NCBI GenBank assembly: GCA_020025595.1
Contig: JAHHRV010000001.1
Span: 273,688 to 337,687, forward strand
Direction of reading: 5' to 3'
Source: Oscillospiraceae bacterium
GTDB taxonomy: Bacteria > Bacillota > Clostridia > Oscillospirales > Oscillospiraceae
DNA length: 64,000 nt
Shown here: piece after piece, positions 25,624-34,798 of the stretch
Numbering within the stretch: position 1 is the stretch's first letter
Layout of the letters: each line of letters opens with the position of its first letter
The notes under the pieces: generated by a model
Databases searched by the model: none
Told to the model about the DNA's origin: nothing
Seen by the model: only the letters and a program-made list of their open reading frames with translations
Program-made: the position numbers and the translations under genes

Positions 25624-25662
25624 CACTTCTTTGATCGTGTGGTCAAAGAAGTGTATTTTTTG
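25624..25662 (+). terminator. Attenuator of cobalamin riboswitch 1
   Basis: CACTTCTTTGA and TCAAAGAAGTG form an 11-bp perfect stem followed by TATTTTTTG; the ribosome site of the first gene begins right after it. Confidence 0.85.
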
Positions 25663-25677
25663 TAAGGAGGGATGTAC

Positions 25678-25953
25678 GTGGCATTGGACGAAAAAAAGGC
25701 CTGGGCGGAGGAGCTTTTGCGTCAAAAGTATCAGGAAATAGGAAGATTACCGCAGAAAGAAGATTTTGACGATGTTACTCGTTCCCGAATCAAGGCATTT
25801 CTCGGTCCGTGGCCTCGCGCTCTGGAATCGGCTGGGATCAAAGAGGCCAGAGCTAAGCCGGATAAGAAGAAACGAAAACGCAATGCAAAAACTCCAATCG
25901 GGCAGTCTTCCGGGAAAGCACAAACCAAAACAGAACAAAATGGAAAGGACTGA
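25678..25953 (+). CDS. Small basic protein with a homing-endonuclease-associated-repeat-like motif
   Basis: 91 residues, first gene behind the riboswitch. I chose GTG 25678 because AAGGAGG lies 8 nt upstream; ATG 25672 overlaps that site. The first 55 residues form a helical unit of the type L..KYQEIGRLPQKEDFDD....IKAFLGPWPRALESAGIKEA, which resembles the repeat found next to HNH homing endonucleases and in some DNA-binding proteins. The rest is a Lys/Arg-rich tail (KKKRKRN) without clear fold. No signal peptide. Function unknown; DNA or RNA binding is plausible. The dockerin gene starts 5 nt after its stop. Confidence 0.7.
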   Translation: MALDEKKAWAEELLRQKYQEIGRLPQKEDFDDVTRSRIKAFLGPWPRALESAGIKEARAKPDKKKRKRNAKTPIGQSSGKAQTKTEQNGKD

Positions 25954-25958
25954 ATGTC

Positions 25959-28655
25959 TTGAAAAAAGCATTCAGTCTGATTTTGGCAATTGTGATGGTC
26001 ATCGGTCTGCTGGTTCCCGGCGTTTCTGCAGCGGAAAATGACGAATTTAATGTTGTCGTATCTATTGAAGGCCTGACTCTTGGTCAGGGAATCTATGTAA
26101 AACCGACATCTTATACATTAAATCAGATCAATGAACTGGTTGGGCAGAAGTGATTTGGCCCCTTTACAGAGGATAATCTGACTGCCGCAATGGCAACACT
26201 TGCATTCTTTGTGGACCATAATATTGAATACACCAATACCGGCAACTGGGACAGCGGTTTCTATCTGTCCGGTGTAAAGGGAATTGACAACGGTGTAGTG
26301 GACATTCCTGCTTTCATTGGTGAAAACGGCGGGCCTACCACTGTTGAAAATGTTGGAAATGACGACGAGTATCTGGGCGAGTTTGACTACGGCAATATGG
26401 CTGGCTGGATGATCACCGTCAATAACTTCATGATCGATGTGGGCGTTTCCTCCTGGGGACTGAAGGACGGTGTAGCTTCCGGTAAGTGCGGAGACTACGG
26501 CAATACCTACAATGTTCGCTGGCAGTTCACCGTTCATGGCTATGGTGCAGACCTGGGCCACAGCACCGGATGGGGCAATGAGGCATACTTCCAGGGCGCA
26601 AACAAGGACCATCTGTATACTGCCTATGCAAAATCCACCGATGAAGAAGCCAAGGCTGCAGCACTGCCTGTCATGGAAAAACTGACAGCATCCCAGGCAG
26701 AGGTGGACGCAGCTGTAGAAGCTCTGGCACCCAAGAAGCAAGAGTCTTCCGAAGGCGGCCAGGATGTTGCAGCTGTTCTGAATGAAGTTATGGCAAACAT
26801 GGCTGCAACTGTAACAGCTCCTTCCTTTGGCACCGGTGCCGGTGAGTGGACCGTGATGAGTCTGGCCCGCGGCGGCTACTACCCCCTGGATAATGCATAC
26901 TTTACCGACTACTATAATCGTATCGTTCCTAAGGTCAACGAGCTGGCATCCAAGGTATCTTCCAAAAACGGCGCTCTGCACAGAGTGAAGTCCACGGAAA
27001 ACTCCCGCCTGATTCTGGCACTGTCTTCCATCGGCAAGAATGCCACTTCTGTTGGCGACTGGAACCTGATTCAGCCCTTTGATGATTTTAAGTGGCTCAC
27101 CAAGCAGGGAATCAACGGCCCCATTTTTGCTCTGATTGCACTGGATACCCAGAATTATCAGACCGGCGATCCCACCATCCGTCAGCAGTGCGTGGACTAT
27201 ATCCTCAGCAAGCAGCTCAGCGACGGCGGCTGGGCACTGTCCGGAGACGTATCCGATCCCGATATCACCGCAATGGCTCTGCAGGCTCTGGTAAAGTATA
27301 AGGATCAGCCTGCGGTTGCTGCCGATGCTGAAGAAGCATTCGCATGGCTGTCCTCTGCTCAGCAGGAAGACGGCGGCTATGCATCCTGGGGTACTGTAAA
27401 CTCTGAGAGCATTGCACAGGTCATCACGGCCTGCACTGCATGGGGTGTCGATCCCGACACCGACAGCCGATTTATCAAGAACGGTAATTCCGCTGTTGAT
27501 GCTCTGCTGACTTTCTATGATGCAGGCTCCAAGATGTTCTGCCATGTTATGGGCGATGGCGGCAACGGCATGGCTACCGACCAGGGTACATATGCACTGA
27601 TTGCCTATAACCGCTTCACCAAGGGCCAGACTTCTCTGTACGACATGACCGATGTTCCCCTGAGCGGCGGGGATACTCCTGTTACCGATGAAATGACTGC
27701 TGCTGTGAGCCTGCCTGCAGAGATCGTGAACACTGCCGGCACCAAGTTCAATGCAACAGTCAGCATCAACAAGTGGAACAACGATGCAAAGTACAAGCTG
27801 ATCGACTTTATCGTAACCGTGCCCAAGGGCCTGAATGTGACATCCGTCACTGCAAGCAACCGTCTGGCCGGCGGCGAAGTCAGCTACAATCTGGAGAAGG
27901 AAACCGGTAAGCTGAGAGTCGTTTACTTTGATTCCGGCGAAAACAAGGACCTGACCGTCAGCGGCACAGAGTTCCCTGCAGAACTGTTTACCATCGGCTT
28001 TGAAACCGAGCAGACCATCGATATGAAGCCTCTGGACATTGCAATTTCCGGTATGTCCGTGAAGCTGACCTCTGATTCTTCTGACGAAGCATCCATGGTT
28101 ATTGTCAATATCGACAATGCAAAGGGCACTGTCAATGTTGTTCAGGGTATTTCCTTCAGCGCAGTTTGCCTGTATCAGGGCGACGATGTGGATCTGATCC
28201 CCACCACCAAGAAGGCAGTTGCACTTGCAGTTACCGGTGTAGCCGCACAGGAAAAGGTTGCCTACAATGACGGAACCAATCAGGTCAACTTCCTGTACAG
28301 CGAGGAGATATCCAACAAGACCGGTGTTTCTTCCTATGTTGCGCTGGTAGACTCCAAGATCGACATGGGTCAGTTCTCCAAGAAGGAAAACTACACCATT
28401 GAGGGCACCGCAGATGCGATGGCTTTCGGTGATGCCAATGCCGACGGCGTTGTCAATGCACAGGATGCTCTGGCAGCTGTGGATACCTGGCTGCGCAAGA
28501 GCGAGGCTCCCTCTGATATCCAGATTCTGACCCTGAACGTCAACGGCGACAGCAGAATCAACACCTTTAATGCTCTGGGCATCGTAGAATCCTTCGTTAA
28601 CCATACCGATTATGCAGTTGTTTCCAACGCAGCTGCACTTAGCACCAGATCCTGA
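25959..28655 (+). pseudogene. Secreted transcobalamin-like protein with dockerin, interrupted by one TGA
   Basis: An 898-codon frame broken only by TGA at codon 65 (26151-26153). It starts at TTG 25959 with AAAGGA upstream. Layout: signal peptide to about residue 25 (VSA cleavage), DUF4430-type beta domain to about 225 (GWMITVNNFMIDVG), a helical linker, an alpha/alpha barrel at about 265-565 with repeats DGGWALSGDVSDPDITAMALQAL and DGGYASWGTVNSESIAQVI, a cohesin-like beta sandwich at about 570-720, and a dockerin at about 818-885 with two calcium loops (GDANADGVVNAQDAL and NVNGDSRINTFNAL). The barrel plus beta domain is the architecture of intrinsic factor and transcobalamin, so corrinoid binding is likely. 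Everything after codon 65 is intact. TGA is a true stop elsewhere in this window. Confidence 0.8.
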
Positions 28656-28665
28656 TCAGTAACGC

Positions 28666-28698
28666 AAAGCGGGAGTGGGTGATCCCTGCTCCCGCTTT
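28666..28698 (+). other. Intra-operon hairpin
   Basis: AAAGCGGGAG and CTCCCGCTTT form a 10-bp stem between the dockerin and cohesin genes. No T-run follows, so it is more likely a processing or partial attenuation point than a terminator. Confidence 0.55.
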
Positions 28699-28717
28699 GT
28701 CATGGAGGCATCAGTTT

Positions 28718-29339
28718 ATGAAACAGGAAAATCACACTTCAACCAATAACAAAAAACGCACGGCACTGATTGTGGTATGCATTGCTGATCCTGGCATTTC
28801 TCTTTGCCGGGGGCCGTCTGGCGAAGAAACCGGTCCTGACCATCGAAACACCTCAGAAAATCAGTGTGTCTGACAAGGATGCCTTCACATTGGATGTAAC
28901 CATCTCTGACATGGGAGAGGCAATCTATCCGGCAGCCAGCTTCAGCATCAATTTCGATTCCTCACGGCTGGAGTTTCTGGGCGTAGAAGAGGGAAATGTA
29001 TTCATCTATGATGATGTAAACCAGGCGGGAATTGCCCAAAAGCTCCCGGATTGGAGCTTTAATACCAAGCAGAGCAACAAATCCGGTCAAATCAACATTA
29101 TGTATCTGGATCTTACGGGAGGAAAGTACGCCTTCAGCAAAAAGCTGCTGGCATCTGAAGACAATGTTATTTTACGACTGTCCTTCCGGCTGCACGGCAG
29201 CGCCAGGGCAGGGGATGTGTGCGAGCTTTCCTTTGCAGATGCAGTGTTCGCTGCTTCGGACAGCAGCCAGAGTCTTGCGATGAATCAGCATACCTTAGCC
29301 ACGAAAAACGGTAAGATTGTTGTAGGAGAGAAAAAATGA
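28718..29339 (+). pseudogene. Membrane-anchored cohesin, frameshifted near its TM helix
   Basis: Translation should begin at ATG 28718 (GGAGG 9 nt upstream) with a hydrophilic N-terminus ending KKRTALIV. Within 28768-28776 the reading moves to the +1 frame, where it continues as YALLILAFLFAGG, a TM helix, and then a complete cohesin domain to 29339 (VLTIETPQKISVSDKDAFTL, FSINFDSSRLEFLGVEEGN, ILRLSFRLHGS). Removing one base from GTGGTA restores a single protein. Cohesins bind dockerins, and the preceding gene ends in one, so this protein would hold the transcobalamin-like protein at the membrane. If the shift is real the anchor is lost. Confidence 0.78.
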
Positions 29340-30490
29340 AACGATTTATCAGTGTTGTACTGCTGCTGACCATGGTTCTGTCCCTTTTTGGATGCGGCGG
29401 CAGTTTCTCACCGGTCAATCTTCAGGAGCCTATTACGATTCCTGAGGACGGTGTGATTGAAGAAAAACTGCTCAGGCAGTTAAAAGATGAAAATGCCATC
29501 GGTACTTTCTGCGGATCGACCGATGATTATCAATATGAATGGACGATTTTCGGAAGCGACATCACCGAACCGCGGGATCTGAATCTGTCGCTGAATTTCC
29601 TTGTTACCCAGAATAAGGGTATGGTTGCATTTTCCTTCAATGAAGAAAGTGACCTGGGCTTCCCGGCTGTGCTGTCCATCCGGTTGAACCAGAAGTGGGA
29701 TGCACCAAGCGCAACGGTGTATCAGCAGGTGGGAGATCAGAAAACTGCGGTCTGCTCTGCATCTGTCACAGGCAGCAAAGAAACCATTTTGAATTTCTCC
29801 GTGAATCAGACGGGCGGCGATTTCCTGATCGTACCCGACCAGCAGGCTCCTTCTGAGAGTATGCAGGTGCAGACAGAAGTGACCGAGCCTACCGCCACAG
29901 TTCAGGAAGGAACAGCGGAAACCACCAAAACGGATGAATATCTGTCCGCAGTGGAAGGCGGCGGCAACCGCGTCTATTCCGACGGAACCGGTACCGGTCA
30001 GGATCAGTATCTGACCGACCCAATCCCGGAAGGAAAGCCCATGCCCGTAGAATCGGAAAATCAGGAAATTGACAGCGAACAGTCCTATACCTGTACCTTC
30101 TCCATTGAGTGCTCTACAATTCTGAATAACCTTTCAGATCTCAATTCGGACAAGCTGGAGATGGTACCCTCTGACGGTGTGATTCTCAGTACCCAGACGG
30201 TGACCTTCTATGAGGGCGAATCTGTCTTTGATGTACTGAAGCGGGTCTGCAAGGATAACGGAATCCATATGGAGTCCTCTTGGACTCCCATGTATAACAG
30301 CGCCTATGTGGAAGGTATCCACAACCTGTACGAATTTGACTGCGGCAACCTGTCCGGATGGATGTACCGTGTAAATGGCTGGTACCCCAACTATGGCTGT
30401 TCCCGCTATCAGCTGGCGCAGGGTGATGTGGTGGAATGGCGCTATACCTGTGATCTTGGTAAGGATGTGGGATGCGAATGGATGGGATAA
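29336..30490 (+). CDS. Lipoprotein with C-terminal DUF4430 domain
   Basis: 384 residues. A lipobox ends at Cys20 (LSLFGC), so the protein is lipid anchored outside the cell. Residues 30-170 form a beta-rich domain of unknown type (similar blocks LNLSLNFLVTQNKGMVAFSF, AVLSIRLNQKWDAP). A Thr/Glu-rich spacer covers about 170-245. The last 130 residues are a DUF4430 domain, with YEGESVFDVLKRVCKDNGIHM and NLSGWMYRVNGWYPNYGCSRYQL ending QGDVVEWRYT; the family includes the beta domain of intrinsic factor and transcobalamin. Its ATG overlaps the stop of the cohesin gene and its end overlaps ecfT, so tight coupling suggests that it is the corrinoid receptor of the ECF importer. Confidence 0.87.
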   Translation: MKRFISVVLLLTMVLSLFGCGGSFSPVNLQEPITIPEDGVIEEKLLRQLKDENAIGTFCGSTDDYQYEWTIFGSDITEPRDLNLSLNFLVTQNKGMVAFSFNEESDLGFPAVLSIRLNQKWDAPSATVYQQVGDQKTAVCSASVTGSKETILNFSVNQTGGDFLIVPDQQAPSESMQVQTEVTEPTATVQEGTAETTKTDEYLSAVEGGGNRVYSDGTGTGQDQYLTDPIPEGKPMPVESENQEIDSEQSYTCTFSIECSTILNNLSDLNSDKLEMVPSDGVILSTQTVTFYEGESVFDVLKRVCKDNGIHMESSWTPMYNSAYVEGIHNLYEFDCGNLSGWMYRVNGWYPNYGCSRYQLAQGDVVEWRYTCDLGKDVGCEWMG

Positions 30491-31389
30491 AAAAAGAAAA
30501 ATATGATGGGTTTCAGCAATATCATCCGCTGGTGAATTTCTTGTATTTTGCACTGGTGCTGGGCTTTTCCATGGTGTTCAATCACCCGGTGGCCCAGATC
30601 ATATCCTGCGTGTGTGCGATTATGTATGCCGTGCAGATCGAAGGAAAAAAGGCGGTTATGTTTTCGCTGAAGTTCTGCCTGCCCATGCTGCTGCTGACGG
30701 CTTTTGTGAACCCGGCATTCAATCACGCAGGTGTGACGATTTTGACGTATTTTCCAAATGGCAATCCGCTGACCCTGGAAAGTATCCTGTACGGACTGTC
30801 CGCAGGATGCCTTCTGGTGACGGTGCTGGTATGGTTTATCAGCTTTAACCGGGTCATCACTTCGGATAAGTTCATTTACCTGTTCGGCAGAATCATTCCT
30901 GCTATGTCGCTGGTACTGAGCATGACTCTGAGATTTGTACCGAAATTCAAATACCAGATGTCCGTTGTGGTGGAGGCTCAGCGCAGCATCGGTCGGGATA
31001 TATCCACCGGCAGCATCATCAAGCGGATCAAAACTGCCACGCTGATCATGTCCATTATGATTACATGGGCTTTGGAAAACGCTATCGAGACAGCGGACAG
31101 TATGAAAAGCCGTGGATATGGTCTGAAAGGCCGCTCGGCTTTTTCGATTTATCACTTTGACGACCGGGATCGGACTGCTATGGCGTGGATCGCTTTCTGC
31201 GGGGTATATCTGATCTGCGGGTACATGGTACGGGGATTTGCGTTCCGGTATTTCCCCGGCATCCGTTGGGCTGCCATCAATACCATGAGTGTGAGCTTTT
31301 ATTTTGTCTATGCCGGGTTGTGTCTTACCCCGGTAATCATGAATGCTTCGGAGGAGAGAAAATGGAAAGCTTTGTATTCCAACATGTAA
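30472..31389 (+). CDS. ecfT: ECF transporter transmembrane protein EcfT
   Basis: A 305-residue membrane protein with about six TM helices and the long cytoplasmic coupling region typical of EcfT. After the central TM helices comes LRFVPKFKYQMSVVVEAQRSIGRD, then the coupling helix with ALENAIETADSMKSRGYG, where the SRG motif contacts the ATPases. GGATGTGGG precedes ATG 30472, which lies inside the end of the lipoprotein gene. The following ATPase gene starts inside this one (28 nt overlap). EcfT couples the ATPases to the S component of energy-coupling-factor vitamin importers; here the likely substrate is a corrinoid. Confidence 0.88.
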   Translation: MRMDGIKKEKYDGFQQYHPLVNFLYFALVLGFSMVFNHPVAQIISCVCAIMYAVQIEGKKAVMFSLKFCLPMLLLTAFVNPAFNHAGVTILTYFPNGNPLTLESILYGLSAGCLLVTVLVWFISFNRVITSDKFIYLFGRIIPAMSLVLSMTLRFVPKFKYQMSVVVEAQRSIGRDISTGSIIKRIKTATLIMSIMITWALENAIETADSMKSRGYGLKGRSAFSIYHFDDRDRTAMAWIAFCGVYLICGYMVRGFAFRYFPGIRWAAINTMSVSFYFVYAGLCLTPVIMNASEERKWKALYSNM

Positions 31390-34007
31390 CATATTCCTAT
31401 CCGGAGCAGGAGCAAAAAGCTCTGGATGATATCTCATTTTCCATTCCAAAGGGTGCCTTTGCTATTCTGTGCGGCCCCTCTGGATGCGGAAAATCAACGC
31501 TTTTGCGGCATCTGAAAACCTGTCTGACACCGCATGGTGTGTTTTCGGGAACGATTCTGTTTCAGGGAACACCTTTGAACCAGGTAGATGACCGCACTCA
31601 GGCGAAAGAAATCGGATTTGTGCTCCAGTCGCCGGATAACCAGGTGGTCACGGACAAGGTATGGCACGAGCTGGCCTTTGGTCTGGAGAGCCTTGGATAC
31701 GATACGCCTACCATTCGCCGGAGAGTGGCGGAAATGGCGTCCTTCTTTGGCATTGAAAACTGGTTTTATAAAAATGTAACGGAGCTTTCCGGCGGCCAGA
31801 AGCAGCTGCTCAGTCTAGCATCTGTCATGGCGATGCAGCCCAGCGTGCTGGTTCTGGACGAGCCGACCTCTCAGCTTGACCCCATTGCTGCGGCAGATTC
31901 TCTGGCGGTCCTGGGAAAAATCAACCGAGAGCTGGGTACCACCATTATCCTGACGGAACACCGTCTGGAGGAAGCATTTCCTTTTGCAACCCAGGCTATC
32001 GTCATGGAGAAGGGCAGAATTATCTGCAATGACCTGCCTCAGAAGGTAGGAATCCAGCTCAAGTCCCGAGGCAGCGGTATGTTTTTGGCGATGCCCACGG
32101 CTATGCGGATCTGGGCTGGCATTGATACGGATCTTCCATGTCCGATGACGGTTCGTGATGGCAGCGATTTCCTGACGGATTTTTCAAAAGACCATGAGCT
32201 TCTTCCGCTGGAGGAGCCTGTGATTCCGGAGCCATCTGACGAGGTGGTGCTGGAATGCGACGATATCTGGTTCCGGTACGAAAAAGAGCTGCCGGATGTG
32301 GTAAAGGGCCTGAAGTTTGCTCTGAAAAAAGGTGAGTTTTACACCCTGCTCGGTGGAAACGGAACAGGAAAAACCACGGCGATGAAGGTCCTGGCAGGAC
32401 TGCGTACGCCATATCGCGGAAGTGTTCAGGTCCACGGAAAGCTGGGACATCTGCCCCAGAATCCCCAGTGCCTGTTCGTCAAACGAACGGTTCGGGAGGA
32501 CCTGTATGAGGTGTTCCGGGGGAAGAAAATCCCAAAATCTGAGCAGGATGAAAAGGTGGCATATGTATCACAGGTCTGCGATCTGCTGGAGTTTTTAGAT
32601 CGCCATCCTTACGATATCTCCGGCGGTGAACAACAGCGGGCAGCTCTTGCCAAGGTGCTTCTGACCCAGCCGGATATTCTGCTGCTGGATGAACCTACCA
32701 AGGGCTTTGATGCTGAATTCAAAGTCAAGTTCGCGGAAATCCTGAAACAGCTGCTGAAAAACGGAATCAGCATTCTGATGGTGAGCCACGATATTACCTT
32801 CTGTGCTGAGTATGCGCATCGGTGCGGACTGTTTTTCGACGGCGGCATTGTGGCAGAGGGTACTCCCAGGGTGTTTTTCTCCGGCAACAGCTTCTATACG
32901 ACTCTGGCCAATCGCATGGCTCGGCACCTGCTGCCCGAGGCGGTGACTGCTTCTGATGTGATTCGCTGCTGCGGTGGTGATGTTCCTGAAGAGAAGACTT
33001 TGGATGTCACATCGGCACCGCTGCCCAAACCAAAAGAAACCAGCGTGAATTTCAAACCGGAACCGTTGCCGATTTGGAGAAAGCTGCTGGCTTTGCTCAG
33101 TGGCGCAGCGGCAGTGTGTGTTTTCTTCTATGCGACCAGCATCACAGACCTGACGAAGCTGGTTGACCGAAATGGTATCACGGATCTGGCAGGAAATCAG
33201 ATCATTATATATGGTCTGTTTATTGTAGCGCTATTGGTCACAATCCTGGCGATTGGACGGCGCTCGGCACCGCCTGTGATAGAGCAGACACCCAAGGAAC
33301 TGCGCAGACTGAGCAAGCGGACTGTGGCGGCATCGGTGATGATTCTGCTGTTTGTACCTTTGACGATTTTTACCGGAGTATTTTATCTGGAAGACCGCAG
33401 CTATAATTTGGTTGCATTGCTGGTGCTATTTGAGTGCATGCTTCCCTTTGTAATGATTTTTGAAGGAAGAAAGCCCAAGGCAAGAGAACTGGTGACCATA
33501 GCTGTGCTCTGCGCTTTGGGCGTTGCAGGACGGGCGGTGTTCTTTATGCTGCCCCAGTTCAAACCAGTCATGGCGCTCACAATCATTGCAGGCGTGGCAT
33601 TCGGCGGAGAAACAGGCTTCCTGGTGGGAGCTGTTACCATGCTCACTTCCAATGTGCTGTTTTCTCAGGGACCCTATACACCCTGGCAGATGTTCAGCAT
33701 GGGAATCATCGGTTTCCTCGCAGGAATCCTGTTCAGAAAAGGCTGGCTTCGTCGTAGCCGGGAATCTCTGGCTACCTTTGGCGCGTTTGCTGCCATTGTG
33801 ATTTACGGAGGCATCATGAATCCGGCATCTGCGCTGATGTGGAATTCCGGAGGCCTGACCTGGGGCGTGATTCTGGCAAACTATATTACCGGATTCCCCA
33901 TGGATCTGATTCACGCAGCGGCAACATTTATCTTCCTGATGATTGCGGCAGAGCCGATGCTTGAAAAGCTGGACCGAATCAAAGTAAAATACGGACTGGT
34001 CTCCTAG
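31362..34007 (+). CDS. EcfA-EcfA-S component fusion of a cobalamin-type ECF importer
   Basis: 881 residues joining three ECF parts. ATPase 1 (about 1-270): Walker A CGPSGCGKSTLL, signature ELSGGQKQLLSLA, LDEPTSQLDP. ATPase 2 (about 295-520): LLGGNGTGKTTAMKVL, DISGGEQQRAALAKVL, LDEPTKGFDAEF. From about 570 to the end there are seven or eight TM helices resembling an S component (LVTIAVLCALGVAGRAVFFMLPQ, VAFGGETGFLVGAVTML, PWQMFSMGIIGFLAG). In most genomes these are separate genes. Start ATG 31362 has GGAGGAG upstream; the longer frame to 31185 lies within ecfT. Walker residues look intact in both ATPases. Substrate specificity is inferred from the riboswitch and neighbours. Confidence 0.9.
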   Translation: MESFVFQHVTYSYPEQEQKALDDISFSIPKGAFAILCGPSGCGKSTLLRHLKTCLTPHGVFSGTILFQGTPLNQVDDRTQAKEIGFVLQSPDNQVVTDKVWHELAFGLESLGYDTPTIRRRVAEMASFFGIENWFYKNVTELSGGQKQLLSLASVMAMQPSVLVLDEPTSQLDPIAAADSLAVLGKINRELGTTIILTEHRLEEAFPFATQAIVMEKGRIICNDLPQKVGIQLKSRGSGMFLAMPTAMRIWAGIDTDLPCPMTVRDGSDFLTDFSKDHELLPLEEPVIPEPSDEVVLECDDIWFRYEKELPDVVKGLKFALKKGEFYTLLGGNGTGKTTAMKVLAGLRTPYRGSVQVHGKLGHLPQNPQCLFVKRTVREDLYEVFRGKKIPKSEQDEKVAYVSQVCDLLEFLDRHPYDISGGEQQRAALAKVLLTQPDILLLDEPTKGFDAEFKVKFAEILKQLLKNGISILMVSHDITFCAEYAHRCGLFFDGGIVAEGTPRVFFSGNSFYTTLANRMARHLLPEAVTASDVIRCCGGDVPEEKTLDVTSAPLPKPKETSVNFKPEPLPIWRKLLALLSGAAAVCVFFYATSITDLTKLVDRNGITDLAGNQIIIYGLFIVALLVTILAIGRRSAPPVIEQTPKELRRLSKRTVAASVMILLFVPLTIFTGVFYLEDRSYNLVALLVLFECMLPFVMIFEGRKPKARELVTIAVLCALGVAGRAVFFMLPQFKPVMALTIIAGVAFGGETGFLVGAVTMLTSNVLFSQGPYTPWQMFSMGIIGFLAGILFRKGWLRRSRESLATFGAFAAIVIYGGIMNPASALMWNSGGLTWGVILANYITGFPMDLIHAAATFIFLMIAAEPMLEKLDRIKVKYGLVS

Positions 34008-34030
34008 TGTGTCCCGGATGCAGTTGAACC

Positions 34031-34150
34031 GACAGCTATCTCTATGGAGACGAAGAAAGCAGCGAGTCAGTTGCGCAGACCATCCTTGCGCTGACGGCAC
34101 TGGGGATTTCTCCGGATGATCCAAGATTTGTAAAAGGAGAGCATTCGCTC
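34031..34150 (+). pseudogene. Fragment of an alpha/alpha-barrel (transcobalamin-like) gene
   Basis: About 40 codons starting near 34031 read SSESVAQTILALTALGISPDDPRFVKG, almost the same as SSESIAQVLTALTALGIDPDSDARFVKDG in the giant protein. Nothing before or after it is in frame with a full gene and there is no start codon or ribosome site. It is what remains of a third barrel gene at the end of the ECF operon. Confidence 0.8.
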
Positions 34151-34206
34151 CGGTCCAGATTCCTTCTTGCTGACAGAAGAATAATTACATACGGTATTAC
34201 TACCGG

Positions 34207-34245
34207 GACAGAGATTGCAAATCATGTAATCTCTGTCTTTTTTTG
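34207..34245 (+). terminator. Terminator of the first cobalamin operon
   Basis: GACAGAGATT, 11-nt loop, AATCTCTGTC, then TTTTTTTG. A perfect 10-bp stem with a strong T-run. Confidence 0.9.
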
Positions 34246-34390
34246 TTTAATATCATTTGCGATTTCATGGTATTGGGGATTGTGAGCGAGGCCGCGGCAG
34301 ATAATTTTGGTGAATTTGATATTTTTATACCGAAAAATGGGCGCTTACAATCGCATTTGTACAAAAATAAACAGAGCGAGGCTTTATGCA

Positions 34391-34419
34391 TTGACTTATT
34401 TGGACAAAAGATATAACAT
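34391..34419 (+). promoter_or_regulatory. Possible promoter of the second cobalamin riboswitch
   Basis: TTGACT, 17 nt, TAACAT, about 80 bp before the aptamer. The -10 box is imperfect. Confidence 0.5.
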
Positions 34420-34489
34420 TGTGGTGTGGGTTAATATATACACCCATGCATAAATGAATATGCTGCATCGTGTCACGCGTAAGGACTGT

Positions 34490-34668
34490 TTGTCAAACAG
34501 GCGCCGTGATTAGGAAAACCGGTTAGAGTCCGGTGCAATACCCGTTGCTGTAAATGTCTGAGTATGTGTTTATTGGAGTGATCCAGTCACTGGGGAAACC
34601 TGGGAAGGCCGAACGCATACGCTGAGGAAGTTTCCTCACAGGACATGAGCCAGAATGCCGACGATGTA
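34490..34668 (+). ncRNA. Cobalamin riboswitch 2
   Basis: It has GGAAAACCGGTTAGAGTCCGG (split at 34513-34533), GCAATACCCGTTGCTGTAA (34534-34552), CAGTCACTGGGGAAACCTGG region, and a B12 box GAGCCAGAATGCCGACGATG at 34647-34666. Two terminators follow before the giant gene. It should turn that gene down when cobalamin is ample, together with the ECF operon. Confidence 0.9.
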
Positions 34669-34674
34669 TTTTTT

Positions 34675-34703
34675 AAGCCCGCAGTTTCAAAGGCGGGTTT
34701 TTT
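34675..34703 (+). terminator. Attenuator 1 of cobalamin riboswitch 2
   Basis: AAGCCCGC pairs with GCGGGTTT (one wobble) across a 10-nt loop and runs into TTTTTT. Confidence 0.75.
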
Positions 34704-34722
34704 CAGTTGCGTAAAAAACGGT

Positions 34723-34756
34723 CGCATGAGCATAAGTGCTCATGCGGCTTTTTTTA
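34723..34756 (+). terminator. Attenuator 2 of cobalamin riboswitch 2
   Basis: CGCATGAGCA, TAAG loop, TGCTCATGCG, then GCTTTTTTTA. A tandem second terminator only 20 bp after the first, presumably to make shut-off tight. Confidence 0.85.
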
Positions 34757-34798
34757 TTTCGTCGTGAAAACGATAATATTTATCGAGGAGGAATGTAA

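Noticed and set aside
26151..26200. Selenocysteine recoding of the TGA in the dockerin gene
   Set aside because: No convincing SECIS-like hairpin directly after the TGA and no redox motif around it; a Trp codon mutation is simpler.
26118..28604. 828-codon minus-strand frame opposite the dockerin gene
   Set aside because: Antisense shadow; sense strand encodes recognisable barrel, cohesin-like and dockerin domains.
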